From Pseudoduganella violacea (GTDB lineage: Bacteria; Pseudomonadota; Gammaproteobacteria; Burkholderiales; Burkholderiaceae_D): DNA of 64,000 nt. Each line of letters opens with the position of its first letter. The first letter of the stretch is position 1. The notes beneath the pieces were generated by a model. That model was not told the DNA's origin and made no database searches. It saw only the letters and a program-made list of their open reading frames with translations. The DNA is taken from the NCBI RefSeq assembly GCF_014191875.1, contig NZ_JACHXD010000003.1, forward strand, positions 310,001 to 374,000. Reading direction: 5' to 3'. Shown one piece after another: positions 18,885 through 29,644 of the stretch. A program made the position numbers and the translations under genes.

Positions 18885-20579
18885 ATGATGTTGCAGAACC
18901 CAGCCGCCAAATACCGCGCCTTCCCCGCCGTTCAATTGTCCGACCGCCAGTGGCCCAACGCCATCATCAGCAAGCCGCCGATCTGGATGAGCACCGATCT
19001 GCGCGATGGCAACCAGGCGCTGATCGAGCCGATGAGCATCGAGAAAAAACTGCGCTTCTTCGACCTGCTGGTGAAGATCGGCTTGAAGGAAATCGAAGTG
19101 GGCTTCCCCTCGGCTTCGCAGACCGACTTCGATTTCGTGCGCATGCTGATCGACGAAAAGCGCATCCCGGACGACGTGACCATCATTGTGCTGACCCAGT
19201 CGCGCGAAGAACTGATCCGCCGCACCGTGGAGGCGGCAGCGGGCGCCAAGCACGCCATCGTCCACCTGTACAACTCGGTGGCGCCGGTGTTCCGCAAAGT
19301 GGTGTTCGGCATGTCGCGCGAAGAGATCACCAATATCGCCACCACCGGCGCCAAGCTGGTGAAAGAACTGCTGGCCCAACATCCTGAAACCGAATGGGGC
19401 TTCGAGTACACGCCGGAATCCTTCTCCACCACCGAGCTCGATTTCTCCAAGCATATCTGCGACGCCGTGAGCGCCATCTGGCAGCCGTCGCCGCAGAAGA
19501 AGATGATCATCAACCTGCCGTCGACCGTGGAATGCAGCACGCCGAACGTGTATGCCGACCAGATCGAATGGATGTCGCGCAAGCTGGCGCGCCGCGATTC
19601 CATCATCATCAGCGTGCATCCCCACAATGACCGCGGCACCGCCGTCGCCTCGGCCGAACTGGCCGTGATGGCGGGCGCCGACCGCGTCGAAGGCTGCCTG
19701 TTCGGCAACGGCGAGCGCACCGGCAATGTGGACCTGGTGACGCTGGCCTTGAACCTCTACACCCAGGGCGTGCATCCCGGCCTCGATTTCTCCGATATCG
19801 ATTCGGTGCGCAAGCTGGTGGAAGAATGCAACCAGTTGCCCGTGCATCCACGCCACCCGTACGTGGGCGACCTGGTGTTCACCGCCTTCTCCGGCTCGCA
19901 CCAGGACGCGATCAAGAAAGGCTTCGCCCAGCAGCAGCCCGACGCGATCTGGGAAATCCCCTATCTGCCGATCGATCCGGCCGACCTGGGACGCAGCTAC
20001 GACGCGGTGATCCGCGTGAACAGCCAGTCCGGCAAGGGCGGCATGTCCTATCTGCTGGAACAGGATTACGGCCTGGTGCTGCCGCGCCGCCTGCAGATCG
20101 AATTCAGCCGCGCCGTGCAGAAAGTGGCCGACCAGACCGGCCTGGAAATCACCTCCGAAGGCATTCACGAGATCTTCCAGCGCGAATACCTGGAGCAGAC
20201 CGCGCCTTACGCCTACACCGCGCACAAGATGGTGGAAGACAGCAGCAGCGACGAGCCGGTGCAGATCGATATCGCCCTGCTCCACCGCCAGGCGCCAATG
20301 GCCCTGCAAGGCGGCGGCAACGGTCCGATCGACGCCTTCGTCGACGCGCTCGGCCTGGATATCAAGCTGATGGACTACCACGAACACGCCATCGGCCACG
20401 GCGCCAACGCCAAGGCGGCCTGCTACGTCGAGCTGCGTCTTGAAAACGGCCCTACCCTGTTCGGCGCCGCCATCGACAGCAATATCGTCACCGCCTCCTT
20501 CAAGGCGGTGCTGAGCGCCGTCAACCGCCAGCTGAAAATGAAAGAAGCGGCGGCAGCTAGCCAACAAGTAGCGGCTTAA
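18885..20579 (+). CDS. leuA: 2-isopropylmalate synthase LeuA
   Basis: First committed step of leucine synthesis: acetyl-CoA plus 2-oxoisovalerate gives 2-isopropylmalate. It has 564 aa from ATG 18885 ([14 protein letters not shown]), with AGGAG 7 nt upstream; an in-frame upstream extension lies in the leader and is rejected. The HMGL-like catalytic barrel starts with [17 protein letters not shown] and includes the metal-binding VHPHNDRGT. The C-terminal about 130 residues match the LeuA allosteric (leucine-binding) domain. The length fits the long class of LeuA common in betaproteobacteria and actinobacteria. The gene stands alone, away from leuBCD, behind the two Leu-rich leader ORFs. Confidence 0.94.
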   Translation: MMLQNPAAKYRAFPAVQLSDRQWPNAIISKPPIWMSTDLRDGNQALIEPMSIEKKLRFFDLLVKIGLKEIEVGFPSASQTDFDFVRMLIDEKRIPDDVTIIVLTQSREELIRRTVEAAAGAKHAIVHLYNSVAPVFRKVVFGMSREEITNIATTGAKLVKELLAQHPETEWGFEYTPESFSTTELDFSKHICDAVSAIWQPSPQKKMIINLPSTVECSTPNVYADQIEWMSRKLARRDSIIISVHPHNDRGTAVASAELAVMAGADRVEGCLFGNGERTGNVDLVTLALNLYTQGVHPGLDFSDIDSVRKLVEECNQLPVHPRHPYVGDLVFTAFSGSHQDAIKKGFAQQQPDAIWEIPYLPIDPADLGRSYDAVIRVNSQSGKGGMSYLLEQDYGLVLPRRLQIEFSRAVQKVADQTGLEITSEGIHEIFQREYLEQTAPYAYTAHKMVEDSSSDEPVQIDIALLHRQAPMALQGGGNGPIDAFVDALGLDIKLMDYHEHAIGHGANAKAACYVELRLENGPTLFGAAIDSNIVTASFKAVLSAVNRQLKMKEAAAASQQVAA

Positions 20580-20627
20580 GCGCGGATCGACTATCATGTG
20601 ACTTGCCACGGTGTGCGAACCGTAGGC

Positions 20628-20658
20628 GGCAGCGGAAGCCCTCCCTCCTTCCGCTGCC
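20628..20658 (+). terminator. Probable terminator of leuA
   Basis: Perfect 11-bp stem GGCAGCGGAAG/CTTCCGCTGCC with a 9-nt C-rich loop, 48 bp after leuA. The tract downstream (TTCCTCGCC) is only weakly T-rich, so termination strength is uncertain. Confidence 0.5.
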
Positions 20659-20705
20659 TTCCTCGCCTATCCTGTCTCTTATTCCCATCATCTGCGCGGC
20701 CTGCG

Positions 20706-20735
20706 CTGACACTGGCGAATCCCCATTGCTATACT
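20706..20735 (+). promoter_or_regulatory. Sigma-70-like promoter of the chemotaxis receptor gene
   Basis: CTGACA (20706-20711), 18-bp spacer, TATACT (20730-20735), 37 bp before the ATG at 20773. Matches sigma-70 better than the flagellar sigma-28 consensus. Confidence 0.5.
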
Positions 20736-20772
20736 GGTTTCTCCCCACGCATCCTGGCAAAGGAGAAGCGGC

Positions 20773-22356
20773 ATGGTTATGGCAAACCTGAAAATCGGGA
20801 CCCGGCTCGGCATCGGCTTCGGCGCTGTCTTTCTGCTGATGATCGCGCTGATTCTGGTTGGGCTGCAAAGACTGTCCAGCATTGGCGATATGAGTTCCAC
20901 CATCATCGACAAGGACTGGATCAAGGCGGATGCCGCCGCCACCATTGCCACCACCACCCGATCCAATTCCGCCCTGGTGCTGGAGCTTTTCATTGCCGGT
21001 TCCGGTGAGGTCGCCGCCATCAAGACGCAGATCGCCGCCAACAGGACCACCATCACCAACGCCATGGACACGCTGGACAAGCTGGTCTACCTGCCCCAGG
21101 GGCGGGAATTGATGCAGACCATCAAGCGCGAACGGGCCGCCTACGTACAGTCCTTCGGCAAGGTGATCAAGCTGCTCGATGAGGGCCAGCGCGAGGCCGC
21201 AGGCCAGCAGATGCAGGGGGAAACCCTGCCCCAGCTGCGCCAGCTGCAAAACAGCATCAAGTCCCTCAACGATTTGCAGCGCTCCCTGGTCAGCGACCAT
21301 GGCGCCCTGATCAAGTCCGATATCAGCATGGCCAGCCGGCTGATGGCTGGCCTGGGCGTGGCCGCTGTGCTGCTGGGCGTGATTCTGGCCTACCGCATCT
21401 CGCAATCGATCACCAATCCCATCGGCTACGCGCTGAAAGTGGCGCGCGCCGTGGCCGGCGGCGATTTGAGCAGCCATATCGAAGAAGCGGGCCAGGACGA
21501 AGCGGGCGAATTGCTGCATGCCTTGAAGGAGATGAACGACAACCTGGCCAATATCGTCAGCCAGGTGCGGCACGGCACCGGCGCCATCGCCAGCGCGTCG
21601 AGCCAGATCGCCAGCGGGAATATGGACCTCTCCTCGCGCACCGAGGCCCAGGCCAGTTCGCTGGAGGAAACCGCCTCGTCGATGGAACAGCTGACGTCGA
21701 CCGTCAAGCAGAACGCGGACAATGCGCGCCAAGCCAACCAGCTGGCCCATTCCGCATCCGAAGTGGCGCAGCGCGGCGGCGAGGTGGTATCCCAGGTAGT
21801 GCACACCATGGGATCGATCAACGACTCTTCGCGCAAGGTGGTGGATATTATTGCCGTCATCGACAGCATCGCTTTCCAGACCAATATCCTGGCCCTGAAC
21901 GCCGCGGTGGAAGCGGCGCGCGCCGGCGAGCAGGGGCGCGGCTTTGCCGTGGTGGCCTCGGAAGTGCGCAACCTGGCGCAGCGTTCGGCCACGGCCGCGC
22001 GCGAAATCAAGGAACTGATTTCCGACTCGGTCAACAAGGTCGACGATGGCGCCAAACTGGTGCAGCAGGCCGGGGAGACGATGGGCGAAGTGGTGAACGC
22101 CGTGCGCCGCGTGACCGATATCATGGGCGACATTTCGCTGGCCACCAGCGAGCAGACCGACGGCATCGAGCAGATGAACCAGGCCATTTCGCAGATGGAC
22201 GATGTGACACAGCAGAACGCGGCGCTGGTGGAACAGGCGGCGGCCGCATCGGCCGCCATGCAGGATCAGGCAAACAAGCTGGAAACGCTGGTCGCCCAGT
22301 TCCAGCTCTCCGGCGAACGCCGCCTGGCGGCCAGCCGCCAGCTCAAGCTGATACGT

Positions 22357-22365
<9 letters not shown>
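20773..22365 (+). CDS. Methyl-accepting chemotaxis protein
   Basis: A 530-aa inner-membrane receptor. TM1 is about residues 12-32. The periplasmic four-helix ligand domain ([20 protein letters not shown] style) is about 35-190, and TM2 about 195-215 ([17 protein letters not shown]). HAMP follows at 216-268. The cytoplasmic signalling hairpin has the invariant tip [20 protein letters not shown] (near residues 365-390). The C-terminus lacks the NWETF-type pentapeptide for CheR/CheB docking. The ligand is unknown. An ATG two codons later ([11 protein letters not shown]) is an equally good start. The 3' end overlaps the convergent egtB gene by 9 bp. Confidence 0.92.
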
Positions 22366-23616
<1,251 letters not shown>

Positions 23617-23631
23617 ATCCCCTCCTTCTTC

Positions 23632-24633
23632 TTATTCGCTGACGGCCTTGGCGTGGAAGACGGCGAACCAGCCCGCGGCATCGGTCCATACGCCATCTTC
23701 GGCAAAGCCGGCATCGCGCAGCAGCTCGGCAAAGCTGTCGCGCGTGTACTTATAACTATCCTCGGTATGAATGCGTTCGCCGCGCGCGAAATCGCGCTGG
23801 CCGCCAGGCCAATTCACCGTCAGCGCGGTGCGCGCTTCCAGGTGCATTTCGATGCGGCTTTCCTCGGCATTGAAGAAGGCGCGGTGACGCCACTGGCCCA
23901 CATCGAAATCCGCGCCGACCAGATGATTCAGGTGGCGCAGCATATTCAGGTTGAAGGCCGCGGTCACGCCGATGGCGTCGTCGTAAGCCGCATCCAGCAC
24001 GGCGCTGTCCTTGATCAGGTCGACGCCGATCAACAGGCCGCCGTCGGCGCAGGCCTGGCCGCGCAGGCGGCGCAGGAAGGCGATGGCTTCATGCGGGGCG
24101 AAGTTGCCGATCGAGGAACCGGGGTAAAAGAAAGTGCGGCGCTGCGCGCGCACCGCGGCGGGCAGCTCGAAATGGCCGGAGAAGTCCAGCGCCAGCGCCG
24201 TCATTTCGATGGCGGGAAAGCGCTGCCGCAAGCGGCTCACGGCCTCGTTCAGAAAATCGCGCGCGATATCGACCGGCACATACTGCGCCGGCTGCAGCAG
24301 CGGAAACAGGCTGGCCGCCTTGGCGCAATTGCCGGCGCCCAGGTCGATCAGCGTGGCGCCCGTGCCGATGCAGTCCGCCATTTCCGCGCCGTGGCTGGCG
24401 AAAATGGCCGCCTCGGTGCGCGTTGGATAGTATTCGGGCAGTTCGCAAATCGCCTCGAACAGGCGCGAGCCGAGACTGTCGTAGAGATACTTGGGCGAGG
24501 TATGCGCGGCGGGCGCCAGCAGTCCGGCACTGATCTCGGCCACGATGGCCGGTGCGGCGTGGGCTATGCCGAGCGGTATGGCTGGGATGGCCGGCGAAAC
24601 AACGCGCATCGCCGCAGTACGGGACAAAGGCAT
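23632..24633 (-). CDS. egtD: L-histidine N(alpha)-methyltransferase EgtD
   Basis: SAM-dependent methyltransferase making hercynine (trimethyl-histidine), the first step of ergothioneine synthesis. The start chosen, MPLSRTAAMR at 24633, gives 333 aa, close to the about 320 aa usual for EgtD, and has AAAGAG upstream. In-frame ATGs at 24666 and 24723 would add a non-conserved tail. Motifs are SPKYLYDSLGSRLFEAICEL (about 50-70), the SAM loop LIDLGAGNCAKA, and FFYPGSSIGNF. First gene of egtD-egtB, divergent from the ABC importer operon at 24834. Confidence 0.9.
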   Translation of the reverse strand: MPLSRTAAMRVVSPAIPAIPLGIAHAAPAIVAEISAGLLAPAAHTSPKYLYDSLGSRLFEAICELPEYYPTRTEAAIFASHGAEMADCIGTGATLIDLGAGNCAKAASLFPLLQPAQYVPVDIARDFLNEAVSRLRQRFPAIEMTALALDFSGHFELPAAVRAQRRTFFYPGSSIGNFAPHEAIAFLRRLRGQACADGGLLIGVDLIKDSAVLDAAYDDAIGVTAAFNLNMLRHLNHLVGADFDVGQWRHRAFFNAEESRIEMHLEARTALTVNWPGGQRDFARGERIHTEDSYKYTRDSFAELLRDAGFAEDGVWTDAAGWFAVFHAKAVSE

Positions 24634-24833
24634 ATCGGGCTCTTTCTCGGAGTTGTTGGAAGCCATCGCGGCTGAGCCATGCCGGTCCAGCCGCCCCGGC
24701 GCCGATGACATTTTTGTTATCATAGCTGAATATCCAAAAACGGGCGTTCGCCACGCCGCTCAGTGCTTCCTTGCACTGTTTGACGAAATAACAAGCACCC
24801 GCAACAACCCCTCACCGAAAGGTCTATCGCACC

Positions 24834-25712
24834 ATGAGCCACTCTGCCCTGCGTACCATGAAATCCCTGCTGTGCGCCGCCCTGGGCGCCGGCCTGATGC
24901 TGGCGTCCGCGCCCTCGCTCGCGCAGCAGGTGCTGCGCGTGTCCGCCATTCCGGACGAGGCGCCGACCGAGTTGCAGCGCAAGTTCAAGCCGCTGGGCGA
25001 GTATCTGGAAAAGAAACTGGGCATGAAGGTGGAGTTCACCCCCGTCACCGATTACGCCGCCTCGGTCGAAGGCTTGATCAACAAGAAGCTGGACATGGTC
25101 TGGTTCGGCGGCTTCACCTTCGTGCAGGCCAAGGAACGCAGCAAGGGTCAGGTGGTGCCGCTGGTGCAGCGCGCCGAGGACGAAAAATTCCGTTCGGTCT
25201 TCATCACCACCACCAAGGACATCAACAAGCTGGAAGACCTGAAAGGCCGCACGCTCAGCTTCGGCTCCGAATCTTCGACCTCGGGCCACCTGATGCCGCG
25301 CTCCTTCCTGCTGGCCGCCAAGATCGATCCGGACAGCGACCTGAAACGCGTAGCCTATTCCGGCGCGCACGACGCCACCGTGGCAGCCGTGGCAGGCGGC
25401 AAGGTCGATGCGGGCGCGCTGAATATCTCGGTGTGGGAAAAGCTGGTGGGCGAGAAAAAGGTCGATACCCATGCGGTGCGCGTGTTCTACACCACGCCCG
25501 GCTACTACGACTATAACTGGACCGTGCGCGCCGACATGGCTCCCGAGCTGAAGAAAAAAATCAGCGACGCCTTCCTCGCGCTGAGCGCCGACAATGCGGA
25601 AGGCAAGGCGATTCTGGACTTGCAGCGCGCCTCCAAATTCATTCCCACCAAGGCTGAGAACTACGCCGCCATCGAGGCCGCCGCCAAGAATGCGGGACTG
25701 TTGAAAAAGTAA
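24834..25712 (+). CDS. PhnD-type ABC transporter substrate-binding protein (putative selenate/phosphonate family)
   Basis: A 292-aa periplasmic binding protein with a signal peptide (about 1-31, LASAPSLA-QQ). The start of the mature part (LRVSAIPDEAPTELQRKF, VEFTPVTDYAASVEG, LDMVWFGGFTFVQA) fits the PhnD superfamily branch annotated in databases as putative selenate-binding, a label based on co-occurrence with selD. First gene of a five-gene operon (ATPase, two permeases, second ATPase), 3 bp before the ATPase. The ligand is not proven: phosphonate, phosphite or selenium oxyanion are all possible. selD, about 8 kb upstream, favours selenium. Confidence 0.8.
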   Translation: MSHSALRTMKSLLCAALGAGLMLASAPSLAQQVLRVSAIPDEAPTELQRKFKPLGEYLEKKLGMKVEFTPVTDYAASVEGLINKKLDMVWFGGFTFVQAKERSKGQVVPLVQRAEDEKFRSVFITTTKDINKLEDLKGRTLSFGSESSTSGHLMPRSFLLAAKIDPDSDLKRVAYSGAHDATVAAVAGGKVDAGALNISVWEKLVGEKKVDTHAVRVFYTTPGYYDYNWTVRADMAPELKKKISDAFLALSADNAEGKAILDLQRASKFIPTKAENYAAIEAAAKNAGLLKK

Positions 25713-25715
25713 GCG

Positions 25716-26612
25716 ATGGATTCCAGCAGCAAAGAAGACGGCGCCCGCGCGGCGCCGGCAGCAAACCCGCTCCCCGCCAGCGCCCTGCCGCAGGGAGCGG
25801 CCGTGTATCGCCTGGAACGGCTCGCGGTGCGCCATATCGGCGGCACGCGCGCGCTGGCCCTGCAAGACATCAATCTGCATATCGCGCCCGGCGAGCAGGT
25901 CGCCCTGATCGGCCCTTCCGGCGCGGGCAAGACCACCCTGCTGGCCACCCTGGCCTGCGCCCATCAGCCTGACTCAGGACGTTTCGAAACGTTCGGCGGC
26001 GATCCGTGGACGCTATCCGACGGCGAGCGCCACCGCCTGCGCGCCCGCCTCTTCCTCGCGCCGCAAACGCCGCCGCTGCCGCCGCGCCAGCGCGTGGTGA
26101 CGGCGGTGCTGGCCGCGCGCCTGCCGCATTGGAGCCTGTGGCGCGCGCTGCTCTCGCTGCTGCGCCCCGCCGATCCGGAAGCGGCCTTTCGCGCCCTGTC
26201 GCGCTTTAATCTGGGCGACAAGCTGTATGCCCGCGTCGACCGCCTGTCCGGCGGCGAACGCCAGCGCTGCGGCCTGGCGCGCCTGCTGCTCTCGACGGCG
26301 CAGGCGCTGCTGGTGGACGAACCCTTGTCGGCCCTCGATCCCGCCCTGTCGCAATTGACCCTCAACACCCTGCAGCAGGAAGCGGCGCAACGCCAGGCGG
26401 CGCTGGTGTGCAGCCTGCACCAGGTCGATCTGGCGCTGAGCCACTTCCCGCGCATCGTCGCCTTGAAAGAGGGCCGCATCGTCTTCGACCTGCCGCGCGC
26501 GCAAGTGACGGAAGCGATGATCGCCGAGCTGTATCTGGGCGAACAGCCGCCCGCCAATTCGCCGCATCCGCACACCTTGCAGGACAAGCTGGCCGTCGGC
26601 GCCTGCCTGTAA
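25716..26612 (+). CDS. ABC transporter ATP-binding protein (PhnC-like)
   Basis: A 298-aa cytoplasmic ATPase with Walker A GPSGAGKTTLL (about 68-78), signature LSGGERQR (about 175) and Walker B ALLVDEPLSALDP. An N-terminal extension of about 30 residues rich in Ala/Pro precedes the ABC domain. It lies between the binding protein and the permeases and would power uptake of the same ligand. Confidence 0.87.
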   Translation: MDSSSKEDGARAAPAANPLPASALPQGAAVYRLERLAVRHIGGTRALALQDINLHIAPGEQVALIGPSGAGKTTLLATLACAHQPDSGRFETFGGDPWTLSDGERHRLRARLFLAPQTPPLPPRQRVVTAVLAARLPHWSLWRALLSLLRPADPEAAFRALSRFNLGDKLYARVDRLSGGERQRCGLARLLLSTAQALLVDEPLSALDPALSQLTLNTLQQEAAQRQAALVCSLHQVDLALSHFPRIVALKEGRIVFDLPRAQVTEAMIAELYLGEQPPANSPHPHTLQDKLAVGACL

Positions 26613-26623
26613 GCGGAACGCGC

Positions 26624-27469
26624 ATGCAAAACATTCCCGCCGTCCCTTACGCCGAGCGCCATCCCGATCCCGCCTGGCGCGGCCGCGTCACCTATACCGC
26701 GCTTGGCTTGCTGCTGCTATGGCCCATGCTGGTGGCCAGCGAATTCAAGCCGTCCGTGCTGTTCGACCGGCAAAGCCTGAGCGCCACCGGGCGCTTTCTG
26801 GCCGGCTTCCTGCCGCCCGCGCATGGGCCGGAATTTCTCGCCATGCTGCTGCGCGAAACCTGGCAGACCATCGCCATCGCCACGGCGGGCCTGAGCCTGG
26901 CCTTGCTGGGCGCGATTCCCGCCACGCTGATCGTCACCGAGCGCCTGTCGATCTCGCGCCTGGGCCGGCGCCGCATGGGCGTGCTGCCCGCCGCCGCGCG
27001 CCAGCTGGTGCGCTGGCTGCTGGTCCTGCTGCGCAGCGTGCCGGAGCTGGTGTGGGCCCTGCTGCTGGTGCGCATCGTCGGCCTCGGTCCCACGGCCGGC
27101 GTACTGGCCATCGCCCTCACCTACTGCGGCATGCTGGGCAAGGTCTACGCCGAAATCCTCGAATCGTCGGAAGCGCATGCCAGCGACAGCCTGCTGATGA
27201 ATGGCGGCGGACGGCTGGCAGCGCTGTGCTACGGCGCGCTGCCGGAGGCGGCGCCGGAACTGCTGTCCTACACCATCTACCGCTGGGAATGCGCGATCCG
27301 CGGCTCGGTGGTGATGGGTTTTGTCGGCGCCGGCGGCCTGGGCCAGCGCATGGATGAATCGATGAAGATGCTGGCCGGCGGCGAAGTGGCGTCCATGCTG
27401 CTGGTCTTCGTGTTGCTGGTGGCGGCGGCCGACCTGTTTTCGCGCCTGCTGCGCCGGAGGCTGGCATGA
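26624..27469 (+). CDS. ABC transporter permease 1 (PhnE-like)
   Basis: A 281-aa integral membrane protein with about six hydrophobic segments. The start at 26624 (MQNIPAVPYAERHPD) is preferred to an upstream in-frame extension that would overlap the ATPase gene. The binding-protein-dependent permease loop motif appears as LLMNGGGRLAALCYGALPEA, giving the EAA-type contact to the ATPase. It overlaps the second permease by 4 nt (ATGA). The two permeases probably form a heterodimer. Confidence 0.87.
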   Translation: MQNIPAVPYAERHPDPAWRGRVTYTALGLLLLWPMLVASEFKPSVLFDRQSLSATGRFLAGFLPPAHGPEFLAMLLRETWQTIAIATAGLSLALLGAIPATLIVTERLSISRLGRRRMGVLPAAARQLVRWLLVLLRSVPELVWALLLVRIVGLGPTAGVLAIALTYCGMLGKVYAEILESSEAHASDSLLMNGGGRLAALCYGALPEAAPELLSYTIYRWECAIRGSVVMGFVGAGGLGQRMDESMKMLAGGEVASMLLVFVLLVAAADLFSRLLRRRLA

Positions 27470-28278
27470 GCAAACAGGAAGACCAGGCCGCACCGGCGCT
27501 GCCGCCCGCGCCGCGCCGGCACTGGTCCGGTCCCGCGCTGGGCCTGGCCCTGGCGGCGCTGGTCATCGCCAGCTTCGCCAGCCTGCCGCTGAAATGGCGC
27601 GACTTCTTCAGCGCCGACGCGGTGGGCAGCGTGGCCGAATTCCTGGCCAGCTTCGCGCCGCCCGAAACGGGGAGCGGCTTCCTGCGCAAGACCGCGCTGG
27701 CGACCGGCGAAACCCTGGCCATGTCCGCCCTCGGCACCTTGCTGGCGGTGGCGGGCGGCATGCTGCTGGCCCTGCCCGGCGCGGGGCGCTTCGGCCGGGC
27801 CGCGCGCGCCATGGTGCGCGTGCTACTCAATGTATTGCGCTCGGTGCCGGAGCTGGTGTGGGCCTCCATCCTGCTGATCGCCGCCGGCCTTGGCCCCTTT
27901 GCCGGCACGCTCGCGCTGGCCGCCCACACGGCCGGCGTGCTGGGACGCCTGTTCGCCGATGCGCTGGAAAACGCCGCGCCGCTGCCGGAGCAAAGCCTGC
28001 GCGCCAACGGCGCACCGCCGTTGGCGGCCTTCTTCTACGCCACGCTGCCGCAAACACTGCCGCAGATGCTGTCCTACACCTTGTACCGCTGGGAGAACAA
28101 TATCCGCGCCGCCGCCATCCTGGGCGTGGTGGGCGCGGGCGGCCTGGGTCAGATGCTGAAGTATCATCTCTCGCTGTTCCAGATGCAGAAGGCGGCGACG
28201 GTGATCCTGGCCATGCTGCTGCTGGTGGCCCTGGTCGATGCCGTCAGCTTCGCGCTGCGGCGCGTCTTGACGCGCTGA
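27466..28278 (+). CDS. ABC transporter permease 2 (PhnE-like)
   Basis: A 270-aa membrane protein, clearly a paralogue of permease 1 (shared LRSVPELVWA, LSYTLYRWE and GVVGAGGLGQ). It is translationally coupled to permease 1 by a 4-nt overlap. The N-terminus has a Pro/Ala-rich cytoplasmic lead before TM1 (LGLALAALVIASFASLPL). Paired permeases of this type are typical for PhnCDE-like importers. Confidence 0.87.
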   Translation: MSKQEDQAAPALPPAPRRHWSGPALGLALAALVIASFASLPLKWRDFFSADAVGSVAEFLASFAPPETGSGFLRKTALATGETLAMSALGTLLAVAGGMLLALPGAGRFGRAARAMVRVLLNVLRSVPELVWASILLIAAGLGPFAGTLALAAHTAGVLGRLFADALENAAPLPEQSLRANGAPPLAAFFYATLPQTLPQMLSYTLYRWENNIRAAAILGVVGAGGLGQMLKYHLSLFQMQKAATVILAMLLLVALVDAVSFALRRVLTR

Positions 28279-28298
28279 CGTTCAATCCAAGGAAGACG

Positions 28299-28979
28299 AT
28301 GCTCGAATTACGTAAACTGTATAAATCGTATGCCAACGGCCATCCCGTGCTGTCCGGCCTGTCCTACCGCTTTCGCGCCGGCGAGTTCGTCGCCATCATG
28401 GGCGAATCGGGCGTCGGCAAATCGACGCTGCTCAATCTGATCGCGGGCCTCGACCACCCGGACGCCGGACCCGGCACGCCCATCCTGGTCGATGGCGTCG
28501 CCATGGCCTCGCTGGACGACGACGCCGCCACGAAACTGCGGCGCGAGCGCATGGGTTTTATCTTCCAGGCCTTCCATGTGCTGCCGCATTTGAGCTTGCT
28601 GCAAAACGTCGCCCTGCCCTTATTGCTCAATGGCATGCCACAACAGCGCGCGGCGGACATGCTGGCGGCCGTTGGCTTGGCGGGCCGCGAACATGATTAT
28701 CCGCAGCAACTTTCCGGTGGGGAAATGCAGCGCGTGGCGATCGCGCGCGCCCTGGTGCACCGGCCCGCGCTGGTGCTGGCCGACGAGCCGACCGGCAACC
28801 TCGATCCCGACACCGCCGACGCCATCCTGCGGCTGTTACAAAGGGAAATAAAGGCCAGCGGCGCCTGTGCCATCATGGTCACGCACTCGCACGCGGCGGC
28901 CGCGATGGCCGACCGCACCTTGATCCTGACGAAGGAGGGCTTACAAGAAACAACATCTGTCAACGCGCTAGCTCAATAA
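28299..28979 (+). CDS. ABC transporter ATP-binding protein, LolD/MacB type, without its own permease
   Basis: A 226-aa ATPase starting at 28299 ([16 protein letters not shown], preceded by AAGGAAG). Walker A is [11 protein letters not shown], signature [15 protein letters not shown], Walker [14 protein letters not shown]. The GNLDP-type ending and overall look match ATPases that pair with FtsX/MacB-like permeases, not importers. It follows permease 2 by 20 bp and closes the operon, but no FtsX-like permease is adjacent. It may serve the importer as a second nucleotide-binding subunit or act with a distant partner. Confidence 0.82.
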   Translation: MLELRKLYKSYANGHPVLSGLSYRFRAGEFVAIMGESGVGKSTLLNLIAGLDHPDAGPGTPILVDGVAMASLDDDAATKLRRERMGFIFQAFHVLPHLSLLQNVALPLLLNGMPQQRAADMLAAVGLAGREHDYPQQLSGGEMQRVAIARALVHRPALVLADEPTGNLDPDTADAILRLLQREIKASGACAIMVTHSHAAAAMADRTLILTKEGLQETTSVNALAQ

Positions 28980-29149
28980 AACTCATAAATATCGAACAAA
29001 AACGCGCAAAAATTTTTTTGCGTAGTATAGTTTAATTAACTTGCTTGGTTATCAATGATAGTTGAGTTAGTCGCCACCCTCACCGCCTTGTGGCGGCTAG
29101 ACAAGCCAGGAAGAGCCAGTCCCATTCACGTGACCTAAGGGAGGAGCAA

Positions 29150-29437
29150 ATGAGCGTGCGGCAAAAAAAACTGGAACTGATCGAAGCGATGAACCGTGCA
29201 AGGGCGCTAGAGCCTTCAAGCTTTGTGCCCAATAAGCTGCTCGATACCCTGATCGAAAAAATGCATCTGAAGAACGATGCAGAGCTGTGCCGGGTGCTGG
29301 AAGTTCAGCCCCCCATCATCAGCAAGATCCGGCATCGCAAGCTGGCCGTTGGCGCAACGATCCTGTTGCGCATGCACGAAAAATCGGAACTCAGTATCCG
29401 TGAATTAAAAGAACTATCGACTGCTTCAGTGCACTGA
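29150..29437 (+). CDS. Small putative HTH DNA-binding protein (95 aa)
   Basis: 95 aa from an ATG at 29150 with a very strong Shine-Dalgarno site (GGGAGGAG), chosen over an in-frame ATG 60 bp upstream with none. The middle (KNDAELCRVLEVQPPIISKI) looks like a Cro/CI-type helix-turn-helix in which PPIISKIRHRK would be the recognition helix. No other domain is present. The upstream 170 bp is AT-rich with a -10-like TATAGT at 29026-29031. I do not recognise a named family. A single-domain regulator is the best guess. Confidence 0.7.
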   Translation: MSVRQKKLELIEAMNRARALEPSSFVPNKLLDTLIEKMHLKNDAELCRVLEVQPPIISKIRHRKLAVGATILLRMHEKSELSIRELKELSTASVH

Positions 29438-29464
29438 CAAGCCTCTTCTGTCCTTGCCATGCCA

Positions 29465-29491
29465 GGCGCCGGCATTGCAGTCTCCGGCGCC
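29465..29491. terminator. GC-rich hairpin after the small regulator gene
   Basis: Stem GGCGCCGG/CCGGCGCC with an 11-nt loop, 27 bp after the stop. It lacks a T-run, so intrinsic termination is doubtful. The rest of the 207-bp gap to the RND adaptor shows no gene. Confidence 0.35.
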
Positions 29492-29644
29492 CACTTCCCC
29501 CCTGTACAGCCCAAACCCCGCTGTCAGCATTTTTCCCCGCATTACAACAGCTCCCCCCTCTTAAGGGAGAGGCCGCTTGCGTACCGTGCCGCTAGACTAG
29601 ACGCGCGAGGCGTCCCCCATTCCCCTCCCACTTGCGAGGTCACC

